Shown here: piece after piece, positions 21,891 to 32,894 of the stretch
Numbering within the stretch: the stretch's first letter is position 1
Layout: each line of letters begins with the position of its first letter
NCBI RefSeq assembly: GCF_963169125.1
Contig: NC_084799.1
Location: 105,353,143-105,417,142 of the forward strand
Length of the DNA stretch: 64,000 nucleotides
Source: Humulus lupulus
Lineage: Eukaryota; Streptophyta; Magnoliopsida; Rosales; Cannabaceae
Direction of reading: 5' to 3'
Program-made: the position numbers and the translations under genes
The notes under the pieces: generated by a model
Told to the model about the DNA's origin: nothing
What the model saw: the letters and a program-made list of their open reading frames with translations, nothing else
Databases searched by the model: none

Positions 21891-22771
21891 TGTTATCCAG
21901 ATTTCCGGATAGCGTTTAGATGGATAGCCTCGGGGAAGCAGAATTATCAAAATCTTTCACGAAGGGTGACCAAGGCTCGCGGATGAACAGAAAGGCTTCG
22001 CCTCTCCCGTTTAGTGTCTAGCACACTCTTTCAAGCAACCGCGACCCGGAAGCTCGTCAATTCTCCCGGACTCTCGAAGGGATATCCTTCGGGGAAGGTC
22101 CTTCCAGGAGAAGCACTTCAGGTTACCTTCGCGGATACAGTTCCGTGCCTCGCACGGAAGAAGACCAAGCGGTCGAGTCACGGAGGAGGCATAGTTGAAA
22201 TGATACTCACCTGACACAGGATCCCGCCTGACAGGTCGAGGCCGCACACATCCTAGCATGCCTAAAAGTGCCTTTTCGCCTACTGTTCCGCTGACAGCTT
22301 GGAAAAGACAGCTGCCTTTTGACATTCCCCATATTTTCATGTAATTATACCTACGTAGAGCCTTGTAGCCATGCTACTACGGTAATTGTATCCCCTATTT
22401 ACGGCTGGTGTAATTAAGACTCATGGGGGCAGAGTAAAACCCTAATCCAAAACCCTAGCTATAAAGACCTCCTCATTTTACGATAGGAGAGAGGCCAAGA
22501 AAGGACAGAGCAAGAACTCTGCCAAAAATCTCTCTAGCTTCATCTTCTTCAAGAGAACCCGAGAGAAACATTGTGAGTTTGTGAGGTTCTTATACACCAG
22601 CCATTTTACTGTAATTCTCTACAAGTATAATAACATCGACTCGTGGACTAGGGCTCGTTAACGCCTGAACCACGTAAAAAACCTGTTTGTCCATTTATAT
22701 TTCTGCACTTCTACAGTTCTTATCTTTTTATTATTTTTTTTTGTATTCGTTTCCGAAAAACTCGGTAAACA
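21891..22771 (+). repeat. 3' LTR of element B (881 bp)
   Basis: It matches the 5' LTR end to end. Differences found by eye: GACCAGGG/GACCAAGG, ACTCCCGA/ACTCTCGA, GTCAAGG/GTCGAGG, CAGCCTGG/CAGCTTGG, CTGCTTTT/CTGCCTTT, GTCTATT/GTCCATT and one extra T in a T-run. All six substitutions are transitions. Confidence 0.95.
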
Positions 22772-22776
22772 TGTAT

Positions 22777-23575
22777 TTATGTATTGTTATACTTTTAATC
22801 AGCGTGGATATTTAATAGAGAAAAGAATTATAAAGAAAGTTTGCTTCTTATGTAGTCTTTCAATATAAATGATCGAGGATTGGGAAGTATTGGCCATTTA
22901 GGATAAATTTACATTAAAATAAAATATACATATCAATACTAAGATGGTGGAGTAGTTATATATACAAGTATATATTTATTGTCTTGTTAAAAGTCTTCCT
23001 AGGGAATAAAAAAAACAATATGCTGTAAAAGCCATAATTAAGAAGAAGAAAAAAGTACAATTACATTGGCTCCCCTTACCATAGAAAAGTTTAGATAAGT
23101 GCCTTAAGCATTTGTTGTATAGTATAATAAACAATTTTAAACACAAAGTTTCAACTTATACGGCCTTGCAAGTGGATGATGGATCTTGGTACTAGCTAAA
23201 TAGGTGCATACCAAATACTGGAATTGTACTTTACATAGCAATAATATTTCCATTCTTAGGCCCATTCTACCAAACCAAACATGCACACCAAATTGCAACA
23301 CCTGCATTCAGTGCCTGATCTTGTCCATATAATTAAAGTTAAATTTAGCTTAATTAGAGTTAAAAAAATATATGTTTACAATGATAAGATTATAATATTA
23401 ATAATTGCAAGATATAGGCTAGGTAGTAATTATCATAACTTTCACCACATAGGAGTATTAGACCACATTTATAAATAATAATAATAATAATATATTGTAA
23501 CTTTTGAATTTAGAAAATTATATATTTATATATTTGGAGGATAATTATACGTACCATTTACTTCTTAAAAGCCAT
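22777..23575. other. AT-rich DNA without a recognisable gene
   Basis: About 800 bp between element B and the fold-back element. AT-rich with ATA and TAA runs; no frame, repeat or RNA gene is supported. Confidence 0.6.
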
Positions 23576-24229
23576 TTTACTAAGGAAAATTTGAGTTTTT
23601 ATGCTTAACGAGGGTATCTAAGTAAAAAAAATACTATACATTTAAAAAAAATGCCAATTCTTTTGACAATACTCAAAATACCCCTATCATAATTTTTCCC
23701 ATCCACCTCCCCTTCTCTCTTCTCTTTCTCTCTCTCAACCCATTCCTCTCAACTCCTTCTCTAGAAAAAAAAAATCATGGGTAAGGTAAAATATAATAGA
23801 AATCAATGTAACAAGTATTCCTCACTTATGACACTAAAATACTACATTTCAAACAGATCTGGGCATGATTTTTGGGTTTTTTTTTGCGATTTCTTTCAGA
23901 TCTGAAACTTTGGAATCTGCAGAAAATCGACGTGGTTCGATGGTACTTGATGCCAGCTTGATGGAGCCTTCAAAATCATGATTTTCATGAAAAAATCGAT
24001 GTTGCTCAATAGTGGTTCGATGGAGGTTCGATGATGTTTGATGCAATTATTGCAAGATACGTAATCTTTCACTTGGGTGTCCGTTTGGGGTGATTTTTTA
24101 TTTTTTTTTTGTATTTTTTTCAAGATCTACACGTTTGAGATGTGGATATACACATTTGAGAAATGTAAATTTTGAAAAAAAAATGACAAATGCAAAACAT
24201 ACCTCATGTTCAAGAGATGTTTTGGTATG

Positions 24230-24821
24230 TGTTGACCCAGATTTTGGTCAACTGACACAGAGTCGGAATATGCTTGATGTGAATGAATATGTTGACAAGA
24301 ATCAAATGACGAAAAGTAATAAGAACACGATAATTTATAGTGGTTCGGCCCCAGGATTTGGTAATGACCTACGTTCACTTAGACTGTTATTGATATAAGA
24401 ATCAAAGGAGTGATCAAAGAACAAGGGTTTAATGAGTTTCACTAACCTCTGAAGAACAATACAATATTTCAAGGAGAATTACTCTAATCTTAAATAATTC
24501 AAAAGCCAAAAGTCCCTCTCTTGAGCTATATTTCTCTATTTATAGGCTCAGGGGGGATCTCATAAGATCGTTACAGATATTCTCTCTTGAATAATCGGAT
24601 ACTTAGGAGATTGTGTGAGTTAAATTCGGGATTGACAAAGATCTTCAGAGTAATGTTACTTTGCATGTGGAACTATCGACCAGTCTCGTCGTAGGTATGA
24701 CTGGGCTACTTGCTGCTTCTAATACGTCCTCTGGTCGATACCCTAGCAGAGCTCTTCTAGGTGTCAGCCATGTGTCCAGGGTTCACTTGCCACGTCATCA
24801 ATGCCAATTTTTTGGACAACA
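24230..24821 (-). repeat. 3' LTR of element C (592 bp)
   Basis: TG...CA repeat paired with 35131-35721. It contains the complement of TATAAATAGAG (promoter on the minus strand). Confidence 0.93.
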
Positions 24822-24834
24822 TTTTCCCCCCAAG
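24822..24834 (-). other. Polypurine tract of element C
   Basis: On the minus strand CTTGGGGGGAAAA abuts the 3' LTR; on + it is read as TTTTCCCCCCAAG. It shares CTTGGGGGG with element B. Confidence 0.8.
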
Positions 24835-25785
24835 TTTATTTATTACGAACAATAAATAAACTTTTAAGCGAACGACTCTTCGGTAACCCCGCCTTACATG
24901 TCAGAACCCTTCGTGTGTTCTTGGAAAAAGTAACCTACTCCCGTCTAATCATGACTTTTCGGTTCCCCAGAAATAATTCGACGGCCATTCCGCTTCCCCA
25001 TATTTCGAAAAAGGGAAACTGATGATTACACATTTTTAATGCCACAGATAAACTTATATAATATCTTCGAAATCTTCCTTTTCTTTTTACGCACGCCACT
25101 ACTCTTTCCAGAAACCCTAAAACCAGAGCTCTCGTCTTCTCCTAGAAACCGTTCTTCTACACTTTCCAAGTTCATCTTGAAAGCACCTCGACTTCCGAAG
25201 ACTCTCTACCCTTCTCAACGATCTTTTTTCTGGTAAGTCTTCGAATCTTTATGTTTTGTATTTTCGCAATGCATGCTTCTGTATGTCGACTGTTTGAGTT
25301 CATCTGTTTCTGGTTTGAGATGCTTGTGGGTAAAAAGATTTACGAGTTAGTTTGATAGTTAGGATTGTACTTTTAGGACGTAAAATCGAAGTAAAAATTC
25401 GATCTTTAGGCTAGTTGGAAAATAGGTTTTTCCCGCCCTAAGGGGAGTTGAAAAAGCTTTTTCGAAAAACTTTTTACTTTCACCCTTTGATCCGTTTTCA
25501 AACTGTTCGTGTGAAAAAATTTAGCTTTTTGTTAGAATGCTGTTGTATAAAAGTTTGGCTTTTATACTCGACCAACGTTATTCTAAAAAGCCTTTAAAAA
25601 TTCTCCATCCTCACCTTCCCATTCTTTTGTTTGCAAACATTGATGCCAGATTTGTGGGGAGGTGAACGGCCCATCGACGACGATCTTCTCGCCCAGCTGC
25701 TCGAAGCGAAGAACAACCGGCCGACCGAATCCACGAGATTCCTTTTTCTCGTTCCTCATCCAGACCTCGTCCTTCTCCTCCTTAA
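24835..25785 (+). other. Upstream region of the antisense gene of element C
   Basis: About 950 bp between the polypurine tract and the first supported coding exon of the + strand gene. An earlier ATG at 25643 opens a frame (MPDLWGGERPIDDDLLAQL) that ends soon after 25800; it may be the true start with a frameshift before 25786. No clear promoter is seen. Confidence 0.5.
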
Positions 25786-28274
25786 ATGGCTCGTTCCAAA
25801 TCTGTAGGCAAGAAAAGACCTAAATCCGACGATGGTCCAAACCTTCCTGCTCAGCCTGATTCGCAGGCTAGGGTTCCCTCGACCAGCGGTCGAAACAATC
25901 CTGCTTCTAACCCTAATATCCAAATTAGAGCCTACCCTCGCCATCAAAATCTGCCTGATGTTGAGTGGTATATTTCCCCGCCCAGCGTAGTGACCCTTCG
26001 GATGGTTGCTAACTATTTCAGGAAATATCCCCTCACAGGGGTTTCCATCAAAATTCTTGCCGCAGACCAAAGGGCTAACCTCCCCGGAGGTGTATACACC
26101 GCCTGGTCTCGGTATCACATAGAGGCGGGGGCTTTCCTCCCTCTACATCCTTTTTATTAGGGGGTGGCTAATTATTTTGACGTCGCCCCCTTCCAAATTA
26201 CTCAAAACGGATATAGAATTATGGCCACACTCTTTATCCTGTACAAACTTAAAAAATGGTCAGAACCTACCCCCACAAGATCAATTATCTTTTCGACCTT
26301 AAATCCAACCCCCAACAATATGGGACGAGTTTCTTCCACTTCTGTCACCAGGAGACAAACCGGACGTTCCTGAGTGACACTACGCACATATCTAACGTGG
26401 GGCAGTACAGTAAGGAGTACTTCCTTACTCCGGACATAACCAACAACAACCTGGCCTTCGCTCGAGGAGGTAAGTGCCGTCTTTGACTGGTCGATACTTT
26501 TAAATAAAGAGTCTCCTTTCATTTTTCTCAAACTGTACTTTTTCTTTCAGGCCCATGGTTACGTCCGACCCCAACACCAGACATGGTGTTGAGGTCCAAT
26601 ACATTGGCCAGGATGACAGACGCAGAAAAAAGCGTCAAGTCCCTAGTTACTGATGAAAACCTGAGGCTGTCTGGCCTCCTGGCTCCTCACCATGAAACAA
26701 GAGGGTCTGTGGTAGCTGATGCCACTGCCGAGGGGGTTCCCGAAAAGCAACCTGCTGCGTCCCCTCCTCGAAGGAGGCCGACGGGGTTACAATCAGGGAG
26801 CCCACGGGCAATCCTTCTGCAAAAAGGCCTTCTACTCCCCAAGGCAAGGGGAAACAAAAGGCCAAAGAGCCAGTTGTGGACCTGGGGGAATCCTCTGATG
26901 AAAACGGTAAAATTATTTTGCTTTTAAATAGCTTGCCAATTCCCTGTCATTTGTTTGACGGGGAGGGCAACTTTACATATACTCCAAATCTAGGGCCAGA
27001 CTTCTTCATGCCAAATAGTGAGTGTGTGACTAATAGAGTCAATAGTATAGCGACCAGTAGTTGTAGCTCGAGTACTAACTTTGTGGCCTTCTTTTCCGTT
27101 TTGATAAAGAGTCTTCATCTGCTTTTATCTTTACCCTTTGCATGTTTTTACTTGTGTGCAGATATGGTCACTCCCAATGTCTTCGACTTATACCAGGCTG
27201 AGGAGGAAGAGGAAGTTCCTCAGCTTCGGCGAAAGTCGTCACGAAGACACAACGGCGAGACGAGCCAGGGACCTGCCAAAAAGAGTCGAACAGAAGACCT
27301 TCCTAGGGTCGTGCCAATTGGGCAAACCTCTGCTCATCCTCCAGCCCCTGCTGAGAAGGAGACTCCCCCTGCTCCAATGAACCCTCCTCCGGCTGCGCCC
27401 ACCAGGGAACAAGACAAGCGGGAAGAGACTCTTGGGGCCAAGCTCTCGAGTCATGCCATACGAGTAGCCAAAGACCGTATTGCGCACATCGGGAAAAACG
27501 ACCGCGTCAAGGATGCAATGGTTGAGGCAGAGAGTATGACGGTCGACCTAATTCTGAACAGGACCCTGAACGAAATAGCCAGCGTAAGTACTTCTTTATC
27601 TTTTTGGCCTTAGTCTTTTAGTCTTTGCCACAGGTTCTAACTTTATCCTTTGTCCTCAGGCTTTGCTATCTGCCACTACTGCTCGTACCCGCACCCAAGC
27701 CACCATCAAACAGGATCGGGCAAAGGCTATCGAGAGGCACCAGGTGAAGGCAGCCGAGGAACTTTCAGCTACAGAGGCCAGGCACGCAAAGGAGTTGGAG
27801 GCGCTGGCTCAGCAGAAGGATGTCACGGTGACAAAGCTATCAGAGGTTGAAGCTACGAAGGAAGCTATAATAAAGCAGAGGGAGGAGTATCAAGATGTCA
27901 GCCGCACCCAGTTTCGCGAAGTCAAGACATTGGAAGGGGCGCTTAAGTCCAAGGACGATGCCATCGCTACTCTTGAGGGAAAAGTAAAGCAGCTGGAGCT
28001 TGACAACTCCAAGAATCTGGAAAGATATAAGAGAACGACGCTCCGGTGTTTTTATAATTTCTGGAAAAACAATCAGGGTGCCGACTTCAGCTATCTTTCA
28101 AAAGATGTCAGGACTGCTGAGCTGGCTCGCTGCACTGCTCAACTGGCCGAAGAGGAGGCAAGAGAAAGGATCCCTGCTTCTCCAAGCCTTGCTGGTGCAG
28201 AAGAAGAAAGATCCGTTGAGGACACGACCAATCAGAATGCTGATAAAGACCCTCCTGCTCCCAATGCCTCTTGA
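25786..28274 (+). pseudogene. Antisense spliced accessory gene of element C
   Basis: Exons 25786-26469, 26551-26906, 27162-27583 and 27660-28274 join by canonical GT/AG introns of 81, 255 and 76 bp; the codon phases fit. Exon 1 (MARSKSVGKKRPK) carries the plant-transposon domain, with FLPLHPFY, FDVAPFQITQNGY and IMATLFILYK matching the antisense gene of element B. Exon 2 has MVLRSN...LVTDENLRLSGLLA, again shared with B. Exon 3 is charged and Pro-rich. Exon 4 is a long coiled coil with FYNFWKNNQGADFSYL near the end. Damage: TAG 26158 in exon 1, a frameshift near 26275 and another near 26775. It lies opposite to gag-pol, between pol and the 3' LTR. Role unknown; the domain name is not proof of transposase activity. 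Confidence 0.78.
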
Positions 28275-28911
28275 GTTTTTTCATTATTTTTTCTTTCTTT
28301 TGATTACACGACCTACGGGTCGTGATGTAAAGACAATACATTTTTTGAATTTGCTGCATGGGCAGCAAACTTTTCCTTTTATTTGAACAGTTACATCCAA
28401 GCAGTGATGCTTGCGGTGTAAAAGATTGCATCATGATGCTATAACATTTTCATTTATTATAACATTTGTCTGTATGACCGAACTTAGCATAGTACTTTGG
28501 CTTGATTTAACAAAATATAAATTTTGAAAAATACTGTAAGTACCTTAGCATGCTTTCACTCATTTTTTTCATGTGTTTACATACCTCATGGTACGCTTTG
28601 CTATCGATGTGCCTTATATGCCCCCCAAGTGATCAAGGAGCTTTAGGTCCTTGGTCACTTGCCTTGACCACGACCTGTTCGAATATTTCTGCTCGGGAGA
28701 AAAAGTAATACTTGTAATACAGCAAAACAACACACGTAATGAACAAATACTTGTAAATATAAATTCACAAAGGTTGGCAAGAATGACTGGTTGCGCACAA
28801 TCCCTTATAATCTCGTATTAATAATGGACTAAACATGTCTTTACGAGTGATTCTAAAATAGAATCATACATATACGAGCGATTAGCCATACAGCGTGGCT
28901 AACCCTCTCTG
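28275..28911 (-). other. Spacer between antisense gene and pol, element C, with hairpin and internal polypurine tract
   Basis: Read on the minus strand, AAGTGACCAAGGA (complement of 28648-28660) pairs with TCCTTGATCACTT (complement of 28627-28639), 12 of 13 matching, and is followed by six Gs (28621-28626). This is the same module as in elements B and D. The rest shows no gene and no clear tandem array. Confidence 0.75.
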
Positions 28912-29858
28912 CTAAACTTGTAAAAAGTAAGATTTTAATACAAGCCAGTCCTTTAAAAAGGACTGTTCACTGATAGTACTTGCGCGTGCAAGTTTGTAGG
29001 TGCCCGGATGAAGGACTTCTTCAATATGGTAAGGTCCTTCCCAATTAGGTCCGAGTACTCCAGCAGTGGGGTCGCGGGTGTTTAAGAAAACTCGTCGTAG
29101 CACCAAATCTCCGACGTTGAATTTTCTTTCTTTAACTTTGGAGTTAAAGTACCGGGCGACTTTTTGCTGGTACGCAGTAACTCGGAGTTGGGCTTTCTCC
29201 CCTATCTCGTCAATCGAGTCTAGGGATTCCATCATCAGTTGGCTGTTCTGGTCCTGGTCGTATGTTAGGTGTCGATGTGAGGGGGGATCTAATTCGACAG
29301 GCAACAAGGCTAAGGAAAATGGGGTATGTCCTGTCGCTATTCGGTGAGACATTCTATACGACCAGAGGACTTCAGGCAGCTGCTCTGGCCACGCTCCCTT
29401 AGCTTCTTCAGGGTATCTTTAAGAGTTTTATTCATGGCTTCGACCTGCCCATTCGCTTGGGGGTGTGCAACCAAAGAAAAGCTTTTGATAACTCCATGTC
29501 TTTCGCAGAAATCGGTGAATAAGTCGCTGTCAAATTGGGTTCCGTTGTCTGAAACTATCTTTCTAGGCAAGCCATATTGGCAGACAATGTTCTTGATAAC
29601 AAAGTCAAGAACTTTCTTGGTCGTGATGGTAGCGAGCGGTTCAGCTTCGGCCCATTTGGTGAAGTAATCGACTGCTATGACTGCGTACTTTACTCCGCCT
29701 TTCCCTGTAGGTAGGGATCCAATCAAATCTATCCCCCATAGTGCAAAAGGCCACGGACTTTGCATCTGTTTCAATTCATTTGGAGCTGCTCGTGGAATCT
29801 TGGAGAACCTTTGACACTTATCGCATCTTCGTACAAACTCCATCGAATCCTTGTTCAT
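28912..29858 (-). pseudogene. int: Integrase of element C, one frameshift
   Basis: The N-terminal part (29858-29337) has CDKCQRFS, WGIDLIGSLP, IVSDNGTQFD and QANGQVEAMN, giving the Cys pair and the D, D, E residues. A one-base frame change near 29400 separates it from the C-terminal part (29352-28912: GHTPFSLALLP, VGDLVLRRVF, GPNWEGPYHI). Immediately upstream a TAG stands at the Trp position of GYFWPTM, followed by ATG 29858. Confidence 0.87.
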
Positions 29859-29864
29859 AGTTGG

Positions 29865-30548
29865 CTAGAAGTAGCCTTGCCTTAGAATCTTCTTTGCCAA
29901 ACTCTGCCCCCTAGCGTGATCCCCACAGAAGCCTTCATGCACCTCTTTCATGAGTTCCTTAGCTTTTTCTGGTGTAACGCATCTGAGTAGTGGCAAGGAA
30001 TATCCTCTTCGGTACATAACACCATCGACCAGTATGTACCTAGCAGCTCGCCTTTGTAGAGTTCTGGCTTTGTTTCTATCCGTTGGTAGCGTACCGTTTG
30101 TCAGATACTCCAAATAAGGTGCCATCCATGTATCCTCCATTCGAATCTCCATACTGGATTCGACCGCTTGTATGCTTGGCTTACTCAGTCTTTCCACTGG
30201 CACAATGTTCAAAGTGTCAGCATCCTTCGCGCTCGCGAGTTTGGCTAAGGCATCTGCGTTTGAATTATGATCCCGCGGAATTTGCTGAAGGGTGTACTCC
30301 GTGAATTGGGCTAGCAAGTATTTTTTTTTATTCAAGTAGGCCACCATTTTTAATCCTCGCGCTTGATATTCTACTAGAACTTGATTCACCACCAGCTGTG
30401 AATCACTGTAAATATCAAGCGTCTTTATGCTCATATCTTTCGCCATCCTCAATCCAGCGAGGAGTGCTTCGTATTCGGCTTCATTATTTGACGCGGTGAA
30501 GTCGAACCTAATAGCACAGTGAAATCGATGCCCTTCTGGCGTTATCAA
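29865..30548 (-). CDS. pol: Second RNase H and integrase zinc-finger start, element C (open segment)
   Basis: FTASNNEAEYEALLAG and YSDSQLVVNQ identify the second RNase H of Tat elements. The end of the segment (VHEGFCGDHARGQSLAKKIL) is the start of the integrase zinc finger. A TAA at 30597-30599 separates it from the RT segment, interrupting the conserved start of the RNase H (FTDGSSDE). Confidence 0.87.
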   Translation of the reverse strand: MITPEGHRFHCAIRFDFTASNNEAEYEALLAGLRMAKDMSIKTLDIYSDSQLVVNQVLVEYQARGLKMVAYLNKKKYLLAQFTEYTLQQIPRDHNSNADALAKLASAKDADTLNIVPVERLSKPSIQAVESSMEIRMEDTWMAPYLEYLTNGTLPTDRNKARTLQRRAARYILVDGVMYRRGYSLPLLRCVTPEKAKELMKEVHEGFCGDHARGQSLAKKILRQGYF

Positions 30549-30596
30549 TATCAGTCTCGCTCCTGCGTGGAATTCGTCAGACGACCCGTCCGTGAA

Positions 30597-32537
30597 TTAT
30601 TTCCACGAAGGGGCTTTCTCTTGAGGCTTAGGCGCACTAGGCTGTTTGCACTGCTCGCTGTCTGGGAGTTCGGTGAACTCTGCAATAAGGTCGGCCAAGA
30701 CTTGTCCCTTGACTGCTGCTCGCGGTGAATAAGTTATATAGAACTGCCCCAGTTCGACTGCCCATTTTAATAATCGTCCAGCCGCTTCTGGTTTTTGGAG
30801 GACTTGTCGAAGGGGCTGGTCAGTTAGAACTGTAATAGGATGGGCTTGAAAGTAGGGGTGTAACTTTCTAGAGGCCAGGATTAGGCAATATGCTAACCTC
30901 TCGATTGGTGGATATCTCAATTCTGCCCCGATCAGTCTCTTGCTGACATAATAGACTGCCTTTTGTACGCCTTTTTCCTCTCGCACTAGTACCGCGCTAG
31001 CAGCAACTTCATCAATCGCTAGGTAAATAAACAAAGTTTCTCCTTCGATCGGCTTTGATAAGATGGGAGGTTGTGCCATATGGGCTTTCAAGGCTTGGAA
31101 TGCTTGCTCGCAGTCTCCTGTCCATTCAAACTTCTTATTTCCCCTAAGTAGATTGAAAAAAGGGACGCACTTGTCTGTTGATTTCGAAATAAATCTACTT
31201 AGGGCTGCAATTCTCTCGGTTAAACTTTGTACATCTTTGATCCTTTCTGGCGACTTCATATCGATCAGGGCTTTTATCTTGTCGGGTTTGGCCTCGATTT
31301 CTCTTGAATTTACAATAAACCCCAAAAACTTCCCTGATCCAACTCCGAAGGAACATTTAAGGGGATTTAACTTCGTTTGGTATTTGTTCAATACATCAAA
31401 GCACTTTTGTAAATCCCTTACATGTCCTTCTCCCTTTTTAGACTTTACCAGCATGTCATCCACATATACCTCCATGTTTACTCCGATCAGCTCCTTAAAC
31501 ATGTGGTTTACTAGCCGTTGGTAAGTCGCACCTGCGTTTTTCAGTCCGAAGGGCATTACTTTGTAACAGTATAAGCCCGTATCGGTCCGAAAGCTGGTGT
31601 GATCCTCGTCGAGGGGATGCATGCTAATCTGGTTGTAACCCGAATATGCATCCATGAACGAGAGGATTTCGTGTCCTGCAGTTGCATCGACCAGCTGGTC
31701 GATTCTTGGGAGTGGGAAGCAGTCCTTTGGGCAAGCTTTATTGAGGTCTGTAAAATCCACACAGGTTCGCCATTTTCCGTTTGGCTTGGGAACCAGCACT
31801 GGATTGGAGACCCATGATGGATAAAACGCCACCCTGATGAATCCATTCTCCTTTAACCTTTCAACTTCTTCTTTTAAGGCTCTCGATCTATCCTTATCGA
31901 GCAGCCTTCTCTTTTGTTGCACGGGTGAAAAGGTCTTGTCTATATTCAGGATATGGCTGATGACTGTAGGATCTATCCCAGCCATGTCTTTATGCGACCA
32001 GGAAAAAACCTCCTGGTTCTTTCGCAAAAATTCCACCAGTGCGTGCTTCGTGGTAGGCTCTAAATTTTTCCCAACCTTCACGACTCTGGTCGAGTCTTTT
32101 TCGTCGAGTCGGACCTCCTCAAGGTCCTTGACGGGTCCAACGTTTTCTTCAAAATCCCCAAAGCGAGGATCTAAGTCTCTATCCTCACTTTGGGCAACAC
32201 CCTTTTTGGTGACTTCATCACCGAATTGGGCTTGTGTATCAACTGTCATCTGCAACCTATCGGAGGTAGTGCTCTTCGACGTTCCATTCTTCGCCTTTGT
32301 GATTGAGGCGTTGTAGCACTCCCTGGCTTCTCTCTGGTTCCCCAACACGCATCCTACCCCCGCGTCTGTTGGGAACTTCATGGCCAAGTGCCACATAGAG
32401 ATGACGACCCATAGATCAACCAGTATAGGCCTTCCAATGACGGCATTGTACACTGAAGGACAATCGACCACTATAAAAGTGGCGAGTAATGTCCTTGTTG
32501 CAGGCACTGTACCCGTTGTTACTGGTAGTTTGATCAA
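30597..32537 (-). CDS. pol: Protease C-terminus, RT and first RNase H, element C (646-codon open segment)
   Basis: The segment opens with the protease tail (YNAVIGRPILVDL) and continues into RT with MCVD-type motif TCVDFTDLNKACPKDCFP, catalytic YVDDMLVKSK, and FLGFIVNSREIEA. RNase H follows (YLAIDEVAASAVLV, YVSKRLIGAELRYP, TVLTDQPLRQVL). It is in the same frame as the Gag and protease segments upstream, separated from them by stops only. Confidence 0.9.
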   Translation of the reverse strand: MIKLPVTTGTVPATRTLLATFIVVDCPSVYNAVIGRPILVDLWVVISMWHLAMKFPTDAGVGCVLGNQREARECYNASITKAKNGTSKSTTSDRLQMTVDTQAQFGDEVTKKGVAQSEDRDLDPRFGDFEENVGPVKDLEEVRLDEKDSTRVVKVGKNLEPTTKHALVEFLRKNQEVFSWSHKDMAGIDPTVISHILNIDKTFSPVQQKRRLLDKDRSRALKEEVERLKENGFIRVAFYPSWVSNPVLVPKPNGKWRTCVDFTDLNKACPKDCFPLPRIDQLVDATAGHEILSFMDAYSGYNQISMHPLDEDHTSFRTDTGLYCYKVMPFGLKNAGATYQRLVNHMFKELIGVNMEVYVDDMLVKSKKGEGHVRDLQKCFDVLNKYQTKLNPLKCSFGVGSGKFLGFIVNSREIEAKPDKIKALIDMKSPERIKDVQSLTERIAALSRFISKSTDKCVPFFNLLRGNKKFEWTGDCEQAFQALKAHMAQPPILSKPIEGETLFIYLAIDEVAASAVLVREEKGVQKAVYYVSKRLIGAELRYPPIERLAYCLILASRKLHPYFQAHPITVLTDQPLRQVLQKPEAAGRLLKWAVELGQFYITYSPRAAVKGQVLADLIAEFTELPDSEQCKQPSAPKPQEKAPSWK

Positions 32538-32585
32538 TCCGGCGGGGGCGAGTCCTTCTCCAGAGAAGCCGTATATCGTTTGGTT

Positions 32586-32825
32586 TCAGGGCTCCAAGTC
32601 CTTAACGGAAAATTTCATGCGTTCCAGTGTAGACTTATACAGGATATTGACTGAACTTCCTGTATCGACCAGCACTCTCTTCACCATCAAGTTGCCCATC
32701 TGGATGTCCACGACCAGTGGATCGGAATGCGGGAAACGGACATGTTGGGCATCGCCGTCAGAGAAGGTTATTTTTCCTTCCTCTGCCCGAGCCTTTTTTG
32801 GTGCACGGTCCTCCACAGTCATCAT
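32586..32825 (-). CDS. pro: Protease segment, element C
   Basis: The active-site motif VLVDTGSSVNILY is intact here, with HVRFPHSDPLVVDIQ just before it, as in element B. TGA 32586 ends the segment before NQTIYGFSGEG. Confidence 0.85.
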   Translation of the reverse strand: MMTVEDRAPKKARAEEGKITFSDGDAQHVRFPHSDPLVVDIQMGNLMVKRVLVDTGSSVNILYKSTLERMKFSVKDLEP

Positions 32826-32894
32826 CTCAATGTCTTAGTCGCGGCGCAGAGTCCGAGCATATCGTTCCTCCATAGATGGTTAAGAGTGTGCCAG

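Larger units (their letters stand above)
8274..22771 (+). mobile_element. Element B: complete Tat-lineage Ty3/gypsy retrotransposon with antisense gene
   Basis: It is bounded by two TG...CA LTRs (8274-9153, 21891-22771) and by a perfect 5-bp target duplication TGTAT (8269-8273 and 22772-22776). Inside, in order: primer-binding site, gag-protease-RT-RNase H-second RNase H-integrase in one frame, a hairpin with internal polypurine tract, a 66-70 bp tandem array, an antisense multi-exon gene, and the terminal polypurine tract. The second RNase H and the long 3' region with an antisense extra gene mark the Tat lineage (Ogre/Retand relatives). By eye the LTRs differ by six substitutions, all transitions, plus one T in a T-run, over ~880 bp, so the insertion is recent. 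The coding frame nevertheless carries many stops, so this copy is not autonomous unless stops are suppressed. Confidence 0.95.

Noticed and set aside
24090..24398. Open frames spanning the border of the fold-back element and LTR C
   Set aside because: They cross an insertion boundary, so they cannot be an ancestral gene.
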